DNA of 64,000 nucleotides from Temnopleurus reevesii (lineage: Eukaryota > Echinodermata > Echinoidea > Temnopleuroida > Temnopleuridae). The notes under the pieces were generated by a model, which saw only the letters and a program-made list of their open reading frames with translations, was not told the DNA's origin and made no database searches. Position 1 is the stretch's first letter. Each line of letters opens with the position of its first letter. The translations under genes and the position numbers were made by a program. Below are positions 26,601 to 40,900 of this stretch, piece by piece. The stretch lies in the NCBI GenBank assembly GCA_036244855.1, contig BQKZ01001517.1:19462-83461 (forward strand), given 5' to 3'.

Positions 26601-29600
26601 TATTTATTTTGCTAATATCTGTGGTTAGACAATCTTCAACAGCTTTACTTAGCATATTGCATAAATCATGTAAAAATGGCACAGTTTGGGTCAAGATACT
26701 TGATTGACATTGTATACTGCTTTCAATATCCTTGTTCAACCATTCACACAAAATGTGAAATGCGTCATGGTAATCTGGGCAAAAAATTCAAAACTTAATC
26801 ATCTAATTGTTCTACATTGATAAATATTTCATCCTATATTGCAATCTAAAAGGAAGTTAGACTAAGTTTTGAATTTTAACCTACACAATTTTCTGAATGA
26901 TGGATGTGACGATGGAGACTGATGATGACAAGGCACATTGAGGAATGGAGCCCTTGTGACAATGCCCTTGGGTGATGCTATCCCTAGGTGACTGTATTCC
27001 TGACCTGGTCCTATGCCAAGTTCATGGGACAATTCCCTTCTTTACATCCTACTTCCTGTGTGTGCAACTTATCATGACACAACAAATGTGAGTTTATGTG
27101 ATGGAGGTAGTGTGAATGGAGCCTTATTCACCTTCAGTCATCCTCTAATATCTCTTCTTCAGAGGTAAATTCATAAGTTCAATGTGAATTTAATTGTGAT
27201 GTAGAATCTAAAATGTAGTGTTTCAAGAAGATCAGTTCAGATCTGATTCATCTGTAGGGCTAAGACTTTAATTTTTTTATGTTCGCCACTGACCAAACCA
27301 AACACACTTTTAAAAAATCAGTAGATTCATAGATTTGCATGTCAAATGTATTTGACAGCCAAATCATTTTTTCTCTGAAGTCCACTTAATGTGATTTTAC
27401 GTTTTAAAAGTGGCTTGATCAACCACTTTGATATTCATGTCTCATGTAGTTGAAGTAGACATACTGGATAGCGTAAGTATTGCTCACCTGCTTACAGTAA
27501 GCCCATCCAAATAATACAGGCTTATGTGCAATCCAATGATCACATTTTAGAACACACAATATTCAGCATAGATATCATGTGTTGAGGATTTTTATGAATC
27601 TTTGGTATTTTGGAAAATTCATGAAAACAAACAATTGTCTAGCTTGATTGTCTAAGAGCTATTCCATTACTGCATTGGTTTTTTTTAATACCTCAAGTGA
27701 TTACTTTTGTCATTGTAAAATGTTCATTGACCTCACAAGGCCAAGATTTATATGTATCTCAGCTTTTTGTCAGCAGCCTATGCAAGTAACTGTAGTTACA
27801 TGTAATGTCTGTACTCCGTATTATAACATTCTATCTCGATATATCTTTCATTAGAAGGACATCTTGCATGTTTACTCTGCTCCCAAGTTGATACCAGTTA
27901 CATGTAGTTGGATACCTCTTTTCCCTTCTCAAGACAACCTTTGTAACAGATAAGTAAATCTATAGAGCTATTAAGATTTATTGTCTATTCTTGTTAGCGA
28001 GTCAATATGGCTTGCAACATAAGAGGTTGATATGATCATAATATATATTTATGATATGATGGGTTTACAGAGAATTAGAGTTGTTAGTAATTTATTCAGT
28101 GATACATCAAAGCAGTATTGTGGTGATTTAATTCTTGTTGTTATTTATTTTTATTGGAAACTTGACATATCGAAACAAAGCTATTTTTCCAATTACAGTT
28201 GAATATATTTAATCATCGAGTGAAATTACTGGAACAGAAGAAATTGGACATGAATTGTTTGTGATTTAAAACAGTAAAACCCATCACTTTTCTCATGGAT
28301 TGTTGTTTGTATGAGAAAATTACTCAATGCAGTATTGTTTTTATCTAAATTGCAGATGAGTTCAAGAAACACTGACACGTGCCAAACAGAAAAAGATCTG
28401 ACAGTCTGTACAACCAAACTGCATTATGCATTTAGGCACAGCTCAATTGCAGTACAATGTGAAGCAAAATGTCTCCCTCTAGTGTTCAAACAGGGTTGTG
28501 TTTATGGCATCACTGGTACTGGAAAAAAAATTGACATGCATTTTCTTTGTATACCAAACTTGAGTGTTGTTAAAAGAATATGTTTATTAATTTTTATTAA
28601 TATAATTACTTTAAAAATTACTCTAAACACTTAGTGGAAATATCCAGAAGACCTTATTAATTTTGCCTTTGAATTACCCAAACAAAATCATTCTATCATT
28701 AAAATTTTCTCATTTTATGTGGAAACAGGATACCTTTAGTATAGTAGTGCTTGTCAAAATAATGGCACGCTTCTCTAATCCTTTTAAAGAACACAAATGA
28801 TTTATGTAACTTGTTATTGAAAGGCAGTGCCAAGGAGTTTCAAGTTTACTTTTACCTAAATATAAATCGTTGTATTGTTTGCACAGAATGATGGTATAGA
28901 ATTAGTAATAATCCTGATAAATTAGGAAGTGAATTTGCTTGTGTTGGTTTGGAATCTCTGCATTCAGCAGATTTACTCTTAAACATTTTATTCCTCTACC
29001 CCAAATATAGTTATGGTAAATATTAAGAAAGGTGAATTTCTCTAGGTACCCGAGACTGAGATATTTTACACATTATAGGTTATAGCTCTACCAAAACTCG
29101 TTTATTTTTCACACAATATATTTTGCAATATGTTCATAATTTGATATTTCATTTCATTTAGATTTGAAGACAAGACCTAGATAAAAAAAAATGTTTGCTT
29201 TTACCAAAACTTTACTTGATTTTAATGTCATGTTACAGAGAGTTGATTTTCATTTCAGAATATTTTGATAAATCTATCATGGCCTAGTTTTTTTTTTCTT
29301 GCCGGTGATATTTAATCTCTGAGGGGCTTATGATGAAAGGTACCTTTTGATACCAACCAGTATCACCCCAAAAATTCAAAGCAGCATTGTTGAGAGGACA
29401 GCACACAATAGAAGGGAGATGGAGAAGTTTATGGAGGAATGAAACAGAGATGGGGGAATGGAAGAGAATAAACGGAGGAGAGGGAACGGTCCCTCAGAGA
29501 GGAATGAGTCATAGAGTGGGAGCATTCATGACATGATGAATGAGAGAAGCACTGTCAATCATCATTATCATCTATTCACACTTGGTAGAGTTTACCTCAA

Positions 29601-29776
29601 GGTTGGTCATTTCATTTCCAAGCTTCTCTATGCAGTACCATGGGACACATAAATATTCTATGCAATAATCACACTGTATTTGTGGGTTTTGATATTGTTG
29701 ACAAAAATTCTTGTGTAATGAAGTTGAATGATGATAATGACGACCTACGACCACGACCACCACGACCACTACGACG

Positions 29777-29788
29777 AGGATGATGATC

Positions 29789-29821
<33 letters not shown>

Positions 29822-29836
29822 TTAATAATGATGATG
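29777..29836. repeat. (GAT)n microsatellite
   Basis: Roughly 60 bp of tandem gat/atg triplets with few interruptions, preceded by a related 'cgaccac' stretch at about 29740-29776. Poly-Val and poly-Asp frames arise from it and are meaningless. Confidence 0.95.
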
Positions 29837-31752
29837 AATAGGAGTTTATTTTAATGTATTGATAGTAAGATTCATTGTTCAGTTGATGATAATAACTGTA
29901 TAATAAAGATTTACAATAATATTTATTATGAAGCAGAGATTATCATCAGACAGTTTCACAATATTAGATTATCAAGTTTATAATTCCAAATGATTGATTG
30001 TTCAGGTATTATGAAGGTTGGAATTAAAACCAAAATCCTCTGTAATCATCTCTGCATTGAAAAGGCTAATAATGGTTTGTCGCCAGATTTCCTGTTATTA
30101 TCAGAAGCCTTCGGAAGTGGCTATAAATATGCACATTCACGCTTAAATGTAAATAGCTATAATTAATGTTTCTTGAGAACATGAGTAACTGTAACCTTGA
30201 CAACAAAACAATTGGAACAGAGTGAGTGTCACTCAATGTGTCTACATCCTAAATGCTGTAACAGTAGACCTGTAGACCTGGCTGTATTTTAAACAAAATT
30301 GTCTTGTGAAATTATCTGTTAAGGGATGCATTTTTTTATGCTGTTGTTTACATTTTTTTCAATTTTTCTATAAGAGAAACTTTTTCTCACCCCCAATAAC
30401 AACAACTACAGAAAACCAATGGGAGGTTACAAACCGTTCACATTACCATTATAACATTTTCATGCAAACTATTATCGCAAAGGGGTCACAATTCATATTA
30501 TTTGAAGAAAATATATCTTGTCCAAATCTAATGGGTTGAACCACATAGATAATGACTGTGTTCAACTTTAGAACAAGATTCTTAGTCACAAGCAATCACC
30601 AGCTCTTAATTAGACTGTGATAACATGCAGTTGGCAAATAATAAAGGAGTAGCATGATTTCATTCTTCTGGGAGTCTGTCAACTGATATAATCAGAATGA
30701 CAGCTACTGTATTGATATCAGAGCCATATAGATCCTGATGATAATAAACTCACACAAAACATATCAGCAGACTGCCCTCACAGCTACAGTATTGACATTC
30801 TCTAGCAGACGACGCTCAACAGACACACACACCCTTGTTCTCACCCTCGACCATCTGTGTGTCTGTGTATGCATAGAATACACAAAGCTTTGAAGTGCTG
30901 GCAATGTTAGAAGCTTTAGCTCACAGGTATGAGTCAGTGCTCCTGTAGTATTCATGGCATAGACCTGCCAACCAACGACGCTTCCCCATCAAATTATCCA
31001 TTCATCGTTTTGCCCGTACAAATTTTCTCGCCAAAGCTGCATTTCAGACTGGTTAGAATGTACCTCCAGAGCTGTGATAATTGTGTTTTCATTTTATGAT
31101 TAATGCACTGATAATTACCTTTTTCTCTTGTTGGATGCAGTTTCAACATAAATTTTCGTCTGAAATATTATTGTGGAATTTCCATGTGACGTTTATATGT
31201 TGTTTTTCAGTGAAGTTGAAATGAAACACTCCTTTGGAAATTGTTGAAAATGATCTTCGGAGATATTTGATTGATTGCGTTTTTAAGAGTTATTCATATT
31301 CTTCTTGATGATGTCAATTAAATATTTAGTGAGCACTCATGGATGTAATACTTCTATTGACGATCCTTTTACGAAGGCTTAAACATTTGCTTCATTCCCA
31401 AAACGAACAAAGTGGTTGTGTGTGATGTTCCGCCTGAATTACCCCATCATTCGCATGGATTCTCTCTTACTACCTGACGAAACTTGGTCTGGAATTACTA
31501 GTAGGGTTCCTTTTTAATGCGATCATTCCCCATTTCAAACATTCCAAGAAGGCATAACTTATTTTTCCCTAGGAAATTTTGTTTTATGCTGCACCTCTAA
31601 TGGATAAATATATGTACTAAACAACTTTGTCATCATCGAGTGCACCAATGAGAGACCAAATGACTGAAGTTTAGACAATCATTTCTTTCTCCTTCTCCTT
31701 TAATTTGTATTTTCTGTGGATTACGCAATTTTAAAGCATTACAATTAGAAAC

Positions 31753-31942
31753 ATGATTCGGACATCTTTATCCAGTGTAGTGCTATCAGAGTCTGGCTCC
31801 CCCATTGGAATAGATGAAGGGGCAAAAAATGGTATTAAGAATGGGAGCGGGAGCTCATCGAGGCGTTCATTGAGTTTTCGAAGGAAGAAGCATAGTCTGA
31901 GCTGGAGAAAGAACAGGTGTCTGAGTGATATAATCAATGTTG
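31753..31942 (+). CDS. AGAP: AGAP exon 1: start codon and Ser/Arg-rich N-terminus
   Basis: Encodes residues 1-63 plus the first base of codon 64. The ATG at 31753 is preceded in frame by TAA at 31732-31734, which supports it as the start. A donor GTAAGG follows at 31943. The peptide has a Ser/Gly-rich first half and a basic second half with two similar blocks, SLSFRRK (39-45) and SLSWRKN (48-54), then CLSDIINV. RRxS-type sites suggest basophilic-kinase phosphorylation (inference). It does not resemble the usual vertebrate AGAP1/3 first exon as I know it, so it is probably an alternative or invertebrate-type first exon. A weak acceptor-like TTAG at 31745-31748, just before the ATG, leaves open an additional 5' UTR exon upstream. 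Confidence 0.82.
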
Positions 31943-34900
31943 GTAAGGATCATCTCCTATTAATCTTCTCCCACACGTAGATCCATGTTCTTTCGAAGTC
32001 TATCTTGTCCAACATTCGCCACTGATTATATCTGCCAACTAAGAACCACAGAAGTCAATATACAATTTTTATGATTCATGTGAGTCGTGGGCAGATACAC
32101 GCATTCATGTATTTTTGTTCATTTGGAAAAAAAGTTTAAAAATTACTTTGTTTTACACTTCATTTTATATATTTCCTGATGATTGAATATTGTTAATCTA
32201 TATACTTTTTAACGCAGCACAAAATTTCTCCAATTATAATAAATAAATAAGGAGAACTGCTGAAATTATAATAAATGAAGAAAAATGGGCGATTATATGA
32301 AATGATAGACATATGTAGCAAGTACATTAGCTTGCCAAACCAGAAGTCACTTGCCCAACTCCAAGCTTAGAAGGTATCGTGAGATATTATTTGATTTTGC
32401 ATATTGTTGATGACAAGAAAAATGAATCAAAGATATATTCATGATGTGCAATTATATACGTACAATTACAACTTTCATATACCCGTCGATATGCCCCTTG
32501 TTCTACAATGAGCATTGCACCTGTTTTTAAAAAGATTGGTTTCTCTATATTGTATTTGGTCATGATAGACAATGAGTCACAAATGCCAATATTGATTTAC
32601 TATTCTTATCTACAAAGCAGTTATCAAATTATTTTATGAATAAGCAAAGGGGCATGCAAACATAATGATGGTGCCTATAGTCTGGTTGCACAACTTTAGT
32701 ATTTTAGTATAAGGACCTCTATATTTGTCTTTAGATTTTCATGTGAAAGAAAATATTACCAACTTGGGGAGTAAGCCTATACATTCCATTTTAGTGTATT
32801 TGATCACCTTTTGTTAATTTTCTGTTGTGTAATTTCTTTAATGTAAATTGTTATCCTTTTTATTATATTGCTCAACAAAATATGTATGGAGTAATTCTTG
32901 TTTGTCCTTTCACCTCTTATATGGATTCTATTATGATGTATGGTCCTCACAAAGATTTGCACTCTTGAAATGATACATGTACTTCTGTATTAATCATCTG
33001 CAATGGTGTATACCAAATTGCTTAAAGAGATTTCAAGTTGGAATTGAAAAAATTATTTGTATCAATCACATTTGATGTCTCCCCTCATTGAGTTGCTAAT
33101 CATCATACATTGAGGTTTGGCCCCTGTATTCCCTGAAACCAGCTCCTACAGTAGTTCTGCTCATCAGATTCAATCAAGCCATTTCATCTTCAGTTTAGAA
33201 CATCCAATCAATTGATGGTTAAGTGCAATCAGTGAAGCCATGGCACTTTTTGGTCCTCCCAAGGATGATCCATTTAACCTTTATATGTTTTCTCTGATAG
33301 AGTTTTTCTGCCGTTGCATTATTAATTATTCAAGCTTGTGGTGGAGCTCGAACAAGTGAAATGTCACCTGAATAAAATAGCTACATGTTATTTGATATTG
33401 TCCTTTGCAAGATATCATATTAATCGATTGCAAGCTAAATAGCTCTAAAATATTTCTATGATACAACTTGTCTTATTTTGCACAGGCAATATTAATGTTT
33501 ATTCTAATTCAATGAAAATGATATTCTTCTTGATGAAATATTTTAAACACTTCAAAAATCTAAAATTCCTTTCAATATTTAATTTTCTTTTAATGTAGAC
33601 TTTCAGACTTGATACATTTTTCCAATAAAAAAAGTAATAAATAGCAATACTATGCTAATTAGATTCTATTGATTGCAAACAATGATAGTATTGTCACTAT
33701 AGCTAATTCATAAAAGATTTTCAATAGAAAATGAAACATGTCATGAAATGTGGCCTTTGTCTAGCTTTAACTTGAATAGTGAACAAATAATTTAAAAGAG
33801 CAAATGCTGGTTTTTTACATTATGCAATCTGTTCAGGTCCCCCATCTGAAATATGCATATACATATTGATCCTGGAAATATTGATTTTACTCCAATACTA
33901 CTTTTGTACCCTCTGCCTATTTACTAGAGTAATGATATGCGAACCTTGGACTTGAAATAGATTTCTGCAATGAGAAAGCTCAATAGACAGGCAAACTCTT
34001 TGAGATTCAAAGACCAGCTGGAGGGAAAACCTATAATTAATTGTCTGAAGTAGGAAGCCCCTACGGCTTTTATCTCCTTAATGGCATGTAAATGGGGATT
34101 TTTCCTTTGTACAGGAAATCTTCAGAAGATTGCCGGCTCTGGGGGTAACCCACGAGCTTGACTCACCCCCTTACTATTTTCATATTTCAGTCTTGCTTTT
34201 GAAACTGGATGAATATAGAAGTTGCTGTATTGATTGTATATGTCATTTTAGAGTGATAATGAGATATTTTCATAATTTTTATAGCTCAAGGCAAAATTTC
34301 ACATCTAGATATTTGTCTTGTCCTTTTTTGGATTAGTGCTGGGAGCAAATCAAATTAATTTGTTTAGAAGAAATGAGTCATAATTTATCAAAATATTTTT
34401 GAAGGAGTTCTAAAGCTATTACCAATGTGCATGTATTAAAAACGTATATTCTAGTATGAAGCATAGGCCTACATCTAAATTATAAATCACATAATTGTTT
34501 TCTGAATAGTTTACAGTGCATTAACTCGTATTTTCTTTGCCAATACAGGAAAGTTATTCAGGAAGTCATAGGGTGTATTGGCTAGCCATCAGATTAATTC
34601 AATAACACAGTCATTAGCTAATTTGAAAATTATTACATAACAGTATGAGATGATTATCTGACCCCTGCCACAAATACATACCACCTGCTCTTCTTTCTAT
34701 AGTGCAGCTGCTTTGTATTTATATTCCATCAGCATCATAATACACAACTGGTTATCATAGGTAAACCAAAATACATACTATAGATTCTGGTTCATCTGGA
34801 AATGTCAAATAGAGGGGATTCTCTGGGTAATATGTTATATGAACCATGGTATAGACTATAATATAAGGAATTAGACAAAATCACTGTATTTCTATTTAAG

Positions 34901-37900
34901 TAATTTGACTTGTGAAATAAATGTTCACACAAAGGTGTATTAGGTTTAGGTCCATCGACCATGAAGTTGAGAGCAATATGACCTCTAATAGATGATTGCA
35001 GAAATTAAGGCAGGATTTCAATGTGATAAAGAGAAGTAAAAAACAGTTTTCCATATTTACCTGGCTAAAGAAAAGGCCACAAATACTTAGAAGTGACCTT
35101 TTGTAGTTCGCAAACATTCTTTTCCTGAATTACTGTAAAGAATATAGATGTTTTATTCTCTCAGATTGATTGATCGTCCTTTCCCCTTAAATTGGCAGCT
35201 CAAATAAAGTTGAGGGTAGGAGAAGCTGTCATGGACGGCAGAGAAAAAAAGGCTTTGTTCAATTTCAAAAGAAAGATGGCTATTCTTGTATGTAGATTTC
35301 AAGATCAGAAGATGTATAAAAGCTAACTGACCATTAACCGTTTTCCTTGTCTTGAATTTGTTTTGAGATGTTGGAGAGGCTGTTCAGGTTTTTGAGTTGC
35401 ATAAAAATTTACATTTTTATTATCCTTCAAGAAGACTTCAAACTTTTCTTGGATACTCACAATTTCTACATTTTGTCCCCATTATTAAAGAAGTCTTATA
35501 AAAAGTTGCTTGTGTCATTGAAAGATACCACTGAACATGTAGCCTCTCCCCCGCATCAAATAATCTATGTGATTATAATGAAAATAATTCTGTAAAAAGT
35601 ATTATTATGTTTGACTGCATGAATTATTTACATTGATATTATGCCTTTAGCATTTGTTGGGTGACTTCATATTTTGTCAGAATTATTAAAACATAAGAAT
35701 ATAAAATGCATGATGAAACATAACAACAGTGCAGGCATCTCAAATAGTATTAAACATTTTGTGAAGTGTGACAACATGCCTGAGGAAAATAATTGAAAAT
35801 ACTTAAACAGTCTAATCTTATCTGGAGATCATGCTAATGGGAAACAATTTTGCACATACTTGCTATACTAACACACTGTGTAGGACTGTTTACTTGGATA
35901 TGCATGAACTGTAATTACAACAAAACTTTACTACTGTAAGATTCAATGAAACCATTCTAATGGAAATAACAGGGTTTTGATAAATGCAAACCAGAAATAT
36001 TTGGCAGTTATTGTCAAAATACTGAATACTATATCGAGTTCATAAAGAGTGGAATTTTCTGAGAGCTATTAGCGTTGATTTAAGAAATGTCTGTGGATTA
36101 TATTTTTGCAGTCTAAATAATATTCTGTGATTATAGTCAAAATTTCCCCAATATCTTGCTAATATTGATTAGCATTGACATATGTAAATTTCTAAAAAAT
36201 AATTCAACAAAGGTTTCTGTAAATTGTCTTTAGCGACTCTAGAAATATTATGTGGGCCATTATTAGTGGGGAAATATAATATATTACTATGGTAAATGAA
36301 AATCTCTGAGGGTCAACGCAGTCAGACATCTACATTTGCCAAGATTTACAATGATGTATTTCCTTCTTTCACAACATATTTGGCCAAGAGTAAATACCAA
36401 GCCTCACATGAAAAATAGATTAAAAAATTATGTTCTTGGCAATGAAATCAAAATATTTGTCGCTGTCTGTGTTTTGGCAGATATGTAGTGTTTGTCACAC
36501 TAGAAAAAACAGATATTTGAGGTCTGATTAATAAGTATCAGAAAGAAAGAAAAATATAATGTTTTAGTTTACTAAAGAACTAAGGAATATACATTTATGC
36601 CGTAAGTGTGAGGGGAAAATATTTGATTCAAACATCTCTTTCTATTAGGATTTTATGATTTTGTTTACATGAAAAAGATTTGTTTACGTAATTAATGTAC
36701 GCTTCCATTGTAGCTGGCATCTTCACTTTTTGTGGCATTCTCACATTCCAAGTATATTGGAATTAAGTATCACTTCTTAAATTGATCATTACTGTTTCAA
36801 TATTCAAAGTGGAGATTTCCCTCATCTGTCACGTGAAAACATAGAAACTTGTTTTTATCAAAGTGCATAAATGCTTTTAAGATGTAGAGAATAACACAAA
36901 AATATCTTTGATTTTCTATCAGTGAATTGAATACGATGAAAACGTGAAATTAAAGGGACAAGCAAATCCTATAGCCATGACTGGATATCGTCATATTATG
37001 TCAGGAATCCATTGTATTTATATTTTAAAAAATAATACAAAGTGGGTGAGGAAAAATTAAAATATACACTTGACTTTTTAGCAGTATTAATTTTCTACAA
37101 GCACATACGTACAAATGTCATGCGAAGAAATCTGTGTGTTATCCTGAAATACAAAAATTATTTTAGCTTGAATCATGAATGGTATGCTTTTACAACAGCT
37201 AGTATGAGTCATGCATTTTCTCCTTCCATTAAACCATGGGCTAATCTGCTTAAATACAAATTTTGATATGGATTGATGAAATATGGACAAAGCACATTAG
37301 CAGTGCAAGAACTACTTTTATAGGAAACCAGCACCATTGTATTTTTGGTCTACCCCGTGGCTGGGTAAATTTGGATTTAACTAGATTAATGAAATCAGCC
37401 ATGAACAAAAAAATGGCCAGTTTAATCTGTTTGATTAAAATATGCATGGAGTGAAGAAGTGACGTATGCCCAGCAACTGACAGGCATAGAATTTCAATCT
37501 TGTGGTTGAGTTTTGTGGTGAAATCATAAATATCATGGCTTTCATTTTGGGGAAGAGAGTCACTGGATTATTATATTATTTGTTTGGAACGAAATGAGTT
37601 TTCTTAAGAGAGATCAATGAATATTAATGCTTAGAATTCAGAGGCAAAAAATCAATTTCCATCTGTCAGTCAGTGGTACCCTTGAAATTAAAATTTGAAT
37701 CATTTTATACCATTTTCAGATGGTACAAAACATGAATCGGTTCATATTTATATGCAATTTTCTTTAAGGCATGCAATAAACATTTCTCTTGCTATGGTAA
37801 ATGTTAATAAGCTCATATAAAGTGTAGACATTTTGAAAATACTTTACTATTATCAAGTGTTTGTATTAAACATGATGGTCTTCGGATCTCCATATTCATA

Positions 37901-40900
37901 TTTGCAACAAAAATGCACATATGCTACTATTCGCTGTTGGTGCATACTTTAAACTCATGACAGATGTCTGCCTTTGTGTCAAACATGGAATAATCTTTAA
38001 ATAACAAATCATCCTCTTAGACTAATCCAATTATAATATTATTTCTGTTTTTGCGTATTTATATAATTATCTTTTTAATGTCATCCTTTTTTCTATATTT
38101 AGTTTTGTTTGTTGTTTTTTCTTTCATATCTTTGTGGTTTCCCCAATGTTTTCATTTATGTTCTTTCTACCAATGTGCACTCAGCTCTTGATGGTATTGA
38201 TTGGCTCTAATGGAGAATTCATTATCTTCCCAGCTTTCCAACATCCTTACAAGACCAATATAGGCCATTTGTTATCTTCCAATTCCCTCAATCATTTCAT
38301 TCCACTGACACTATTTTTAGCAAGGGTTGGTGCACTACTGTAAAAGTCTATATCTGCATACTACCATAAATATATTATACATACATTTTGCAAAGTTCAC
38401 TGGATTTCAGAGCTATTTACAAATTAACAGGCTGTTATTTTAACATTTAAAAAACTAGTACCCAAGGATTTGGGCATTTTAATGAGTGAAAATCAAAGCA
38501 TATTCATGGCTGCATAATAAGGGAAAATAAAACATCAGCAAAAATGTTAGCTTATTTGTTACATGGAGGCCTATATTCTAAAAAAAAAAAATGATTTGTG
38601 GATTGTCAGATTTTTTTTCAGATGAGCCAATAAAAAGAAAATACATTCCCATTGGAGACAGACCTTCCTTGCTGTTTGTGAACATCTCAATTACATCAAA
38701 TATTGTCATTTCTCTCATTTCTTTTATTCCTATTTCTCTTTACCTTCCTCATTTTGTTGTGCCAAGCAATGCCTTAGATTTGCTCATCAAACAAAGCATG
38801 CTTGCTGTAAAAGGCGTTGTCGTCTCTAACCTTGAGAGACCTTGGCCAGCGGAGCCAAACTTTAGAGAATAACTTCTTTTGTAAATCATGTTTTTACCTG
38901 GGCAAAATAACAGGTTATTGCACTCCATTGTGTTGCAACTCTCTTTGTTAACAACAGAAGACATAATGGTTCTAATTAGCATTAAACAGTAACAGTGCCA
39001 TAAAAGTTGCTGGTATCAATTATCTTTTTTTTTTATCACCTGCCATTTTCATAGTTACCTGCATCTACTGATTAAAGAAAATTGCAAGAGGGAATTAAAA
39101 CTATATCTTTGCTCCATTGGACATGAATGGCAACATATACAGAGATTCAAACCATTCAGGAATATGCATGAGGTGTATTTTCCTTTAAAATCCAAGGCAT
39201 TCATGACAAGCTTGGCTGAGAGTGTGTTTATTGTTGACATGTTTGATCTCACTTTTGTTTATCTGTTGTGTATTAACATTCTTATCTTTCTTGAATGGTT
39301 GGCATCGCTACATACATGGTGATGAGTTAGATGGATTTCAGCAGAATGTGAACCTGGCCTACTTCTGGCAGAGACTTGTCAATGTTAAGGCAGGGTGTTG
39401 TTATGAATGTGAGGCCAATGTTATGGGCATGAACCACAAATAGAATCATCAGGAAGGAAATAGAAAGATGATGAAAGAATGATGGGAGTACCAATATTGG
39501 AAATTGTGACCCAGCTCAGATATTATGATATTGTCAGAGATGTCAATCTTCTGGAATATGCGCAAGGATTTAATAAAAATTATAATGTGAATCACTGTAC
39601 AGCTGAACCAACTATTTTCTCATGGGAGAAAGCATGATGACAATAATGATACATTTTCTCTCATCACGAAATATTCTGTTTGGTTATTCACATTTTTATT
39701 TTACTTCTATCCGTATGAATAATTTGTTCCAATCTATTTGCAAGACGAGTGCAGCTGAATGATTCAAAATTGATACCAGACAGTTCACGTATTTGAGGAA
39801 AAAAGTACACATTAAATGTACTTAATGATACATTTCAATCTATTTGCTCAATCAATTGATGACAGCTGTCTCATTCATGTCCCTGTTTTTATATCACACT
39901 TCACATTTTCATACTGCTCTTTTTTTTCTGGCATATATTCAGCAAATATTGCAAAACTTGTTTTGAATGAAAGTTGCCAAGTTGAGCCATGATTTCATCA
40001 AGCATTTATTAGAACAAGTGCCAGTTTACATGCATAACCAGGCCCATGGCCCCTTTCCGGGCACATGGCAGGTATAACAACGATATACACATAGTAAGGT
40101 ACAAATTATGTATAGATAGTAGAGTTTCTGAGTGAATTGCAGAATGATTTTAACATGATAATAATTGGCTGCTTTGGGGTTTAATGGATGGTTTCAGTTT
40201 ATAAAAGATTGAATGAAGAATGAATGATTCAAAATTAATACCAGACAGTTCACGTATTTGAGGAAAAAAGTACACATTAAATGTACTTAATGATACATTT
40301 CAATCTATTTGCTCAATCAATTAATGACAGCTGTCTCATTCATGTCCCTGTTTTTATATCACACTTCACCTTTTCATACTGCTCTTTTTTTTCTGGCATA
40401 TATTCAGCAAATATTGCAAAACTTGTTTTGAATGAAAGTTGCCAAGTTGAGCCAAAATATATTTCATAAACCAGTAGGATGAGAGCCTGTTCTTTGCCAA
40501 GTCCATGAATTGGTCAATTTTTAAAAAGGTGTGGTATTAGAGTGAGGGGAAATTCATTTTCTTATTCTGTTTTGGGATTTCCTTCAGGGTTTTTACCAAA
40601 ATATTAGAGAATTATTAAATTATGAAAGTATTTTCTTCATCAAATTGAAATACAGTGTTAGCGTCAATATAAACCTCCATATCACACCCAGTCTTGTGCG
40701 ACCTACAAAACAAATTGAGTGGACTATGCAGGGTGACCACAAGGGGGAAAGTGTCACTTGACATAAATTTTAGATCAAGAGGGTGACAAGAAGCATAAAT
40801 CTGAGTGTCGTCCAATCAGTTTCATGGTGATTCTTCTGAAGTCTATCGTCTGCACCTGACCATTTATAATGATTGTATAATCACTCGTCAGTCTGGAATA

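Larger units (their letters stand above)
1..31752. other. Long non-coding stretch upstream of AGAP exon 1
   Basis: I see no convincing coding exon on either strand over almost 32 kb. Open frames are short, AT-rich, without recognisable domains and not flanked by paired splice sites. The segment may be intergenic, the upstream part of the AGAP first intron (if a distal first exon exists), or both. It contains the repeats and the splice-like site listed separately. No clear promoter with a TATA box could be placed before 31753. Confidence 0.6.

Noticed and set aside
38591..38982. Overlapping 93- and 77-codon open frames on opposite strands
   Set aside because: Neither shows a domain, splice signals or coding bias, and the left part overlaps an interspersed repeat region.
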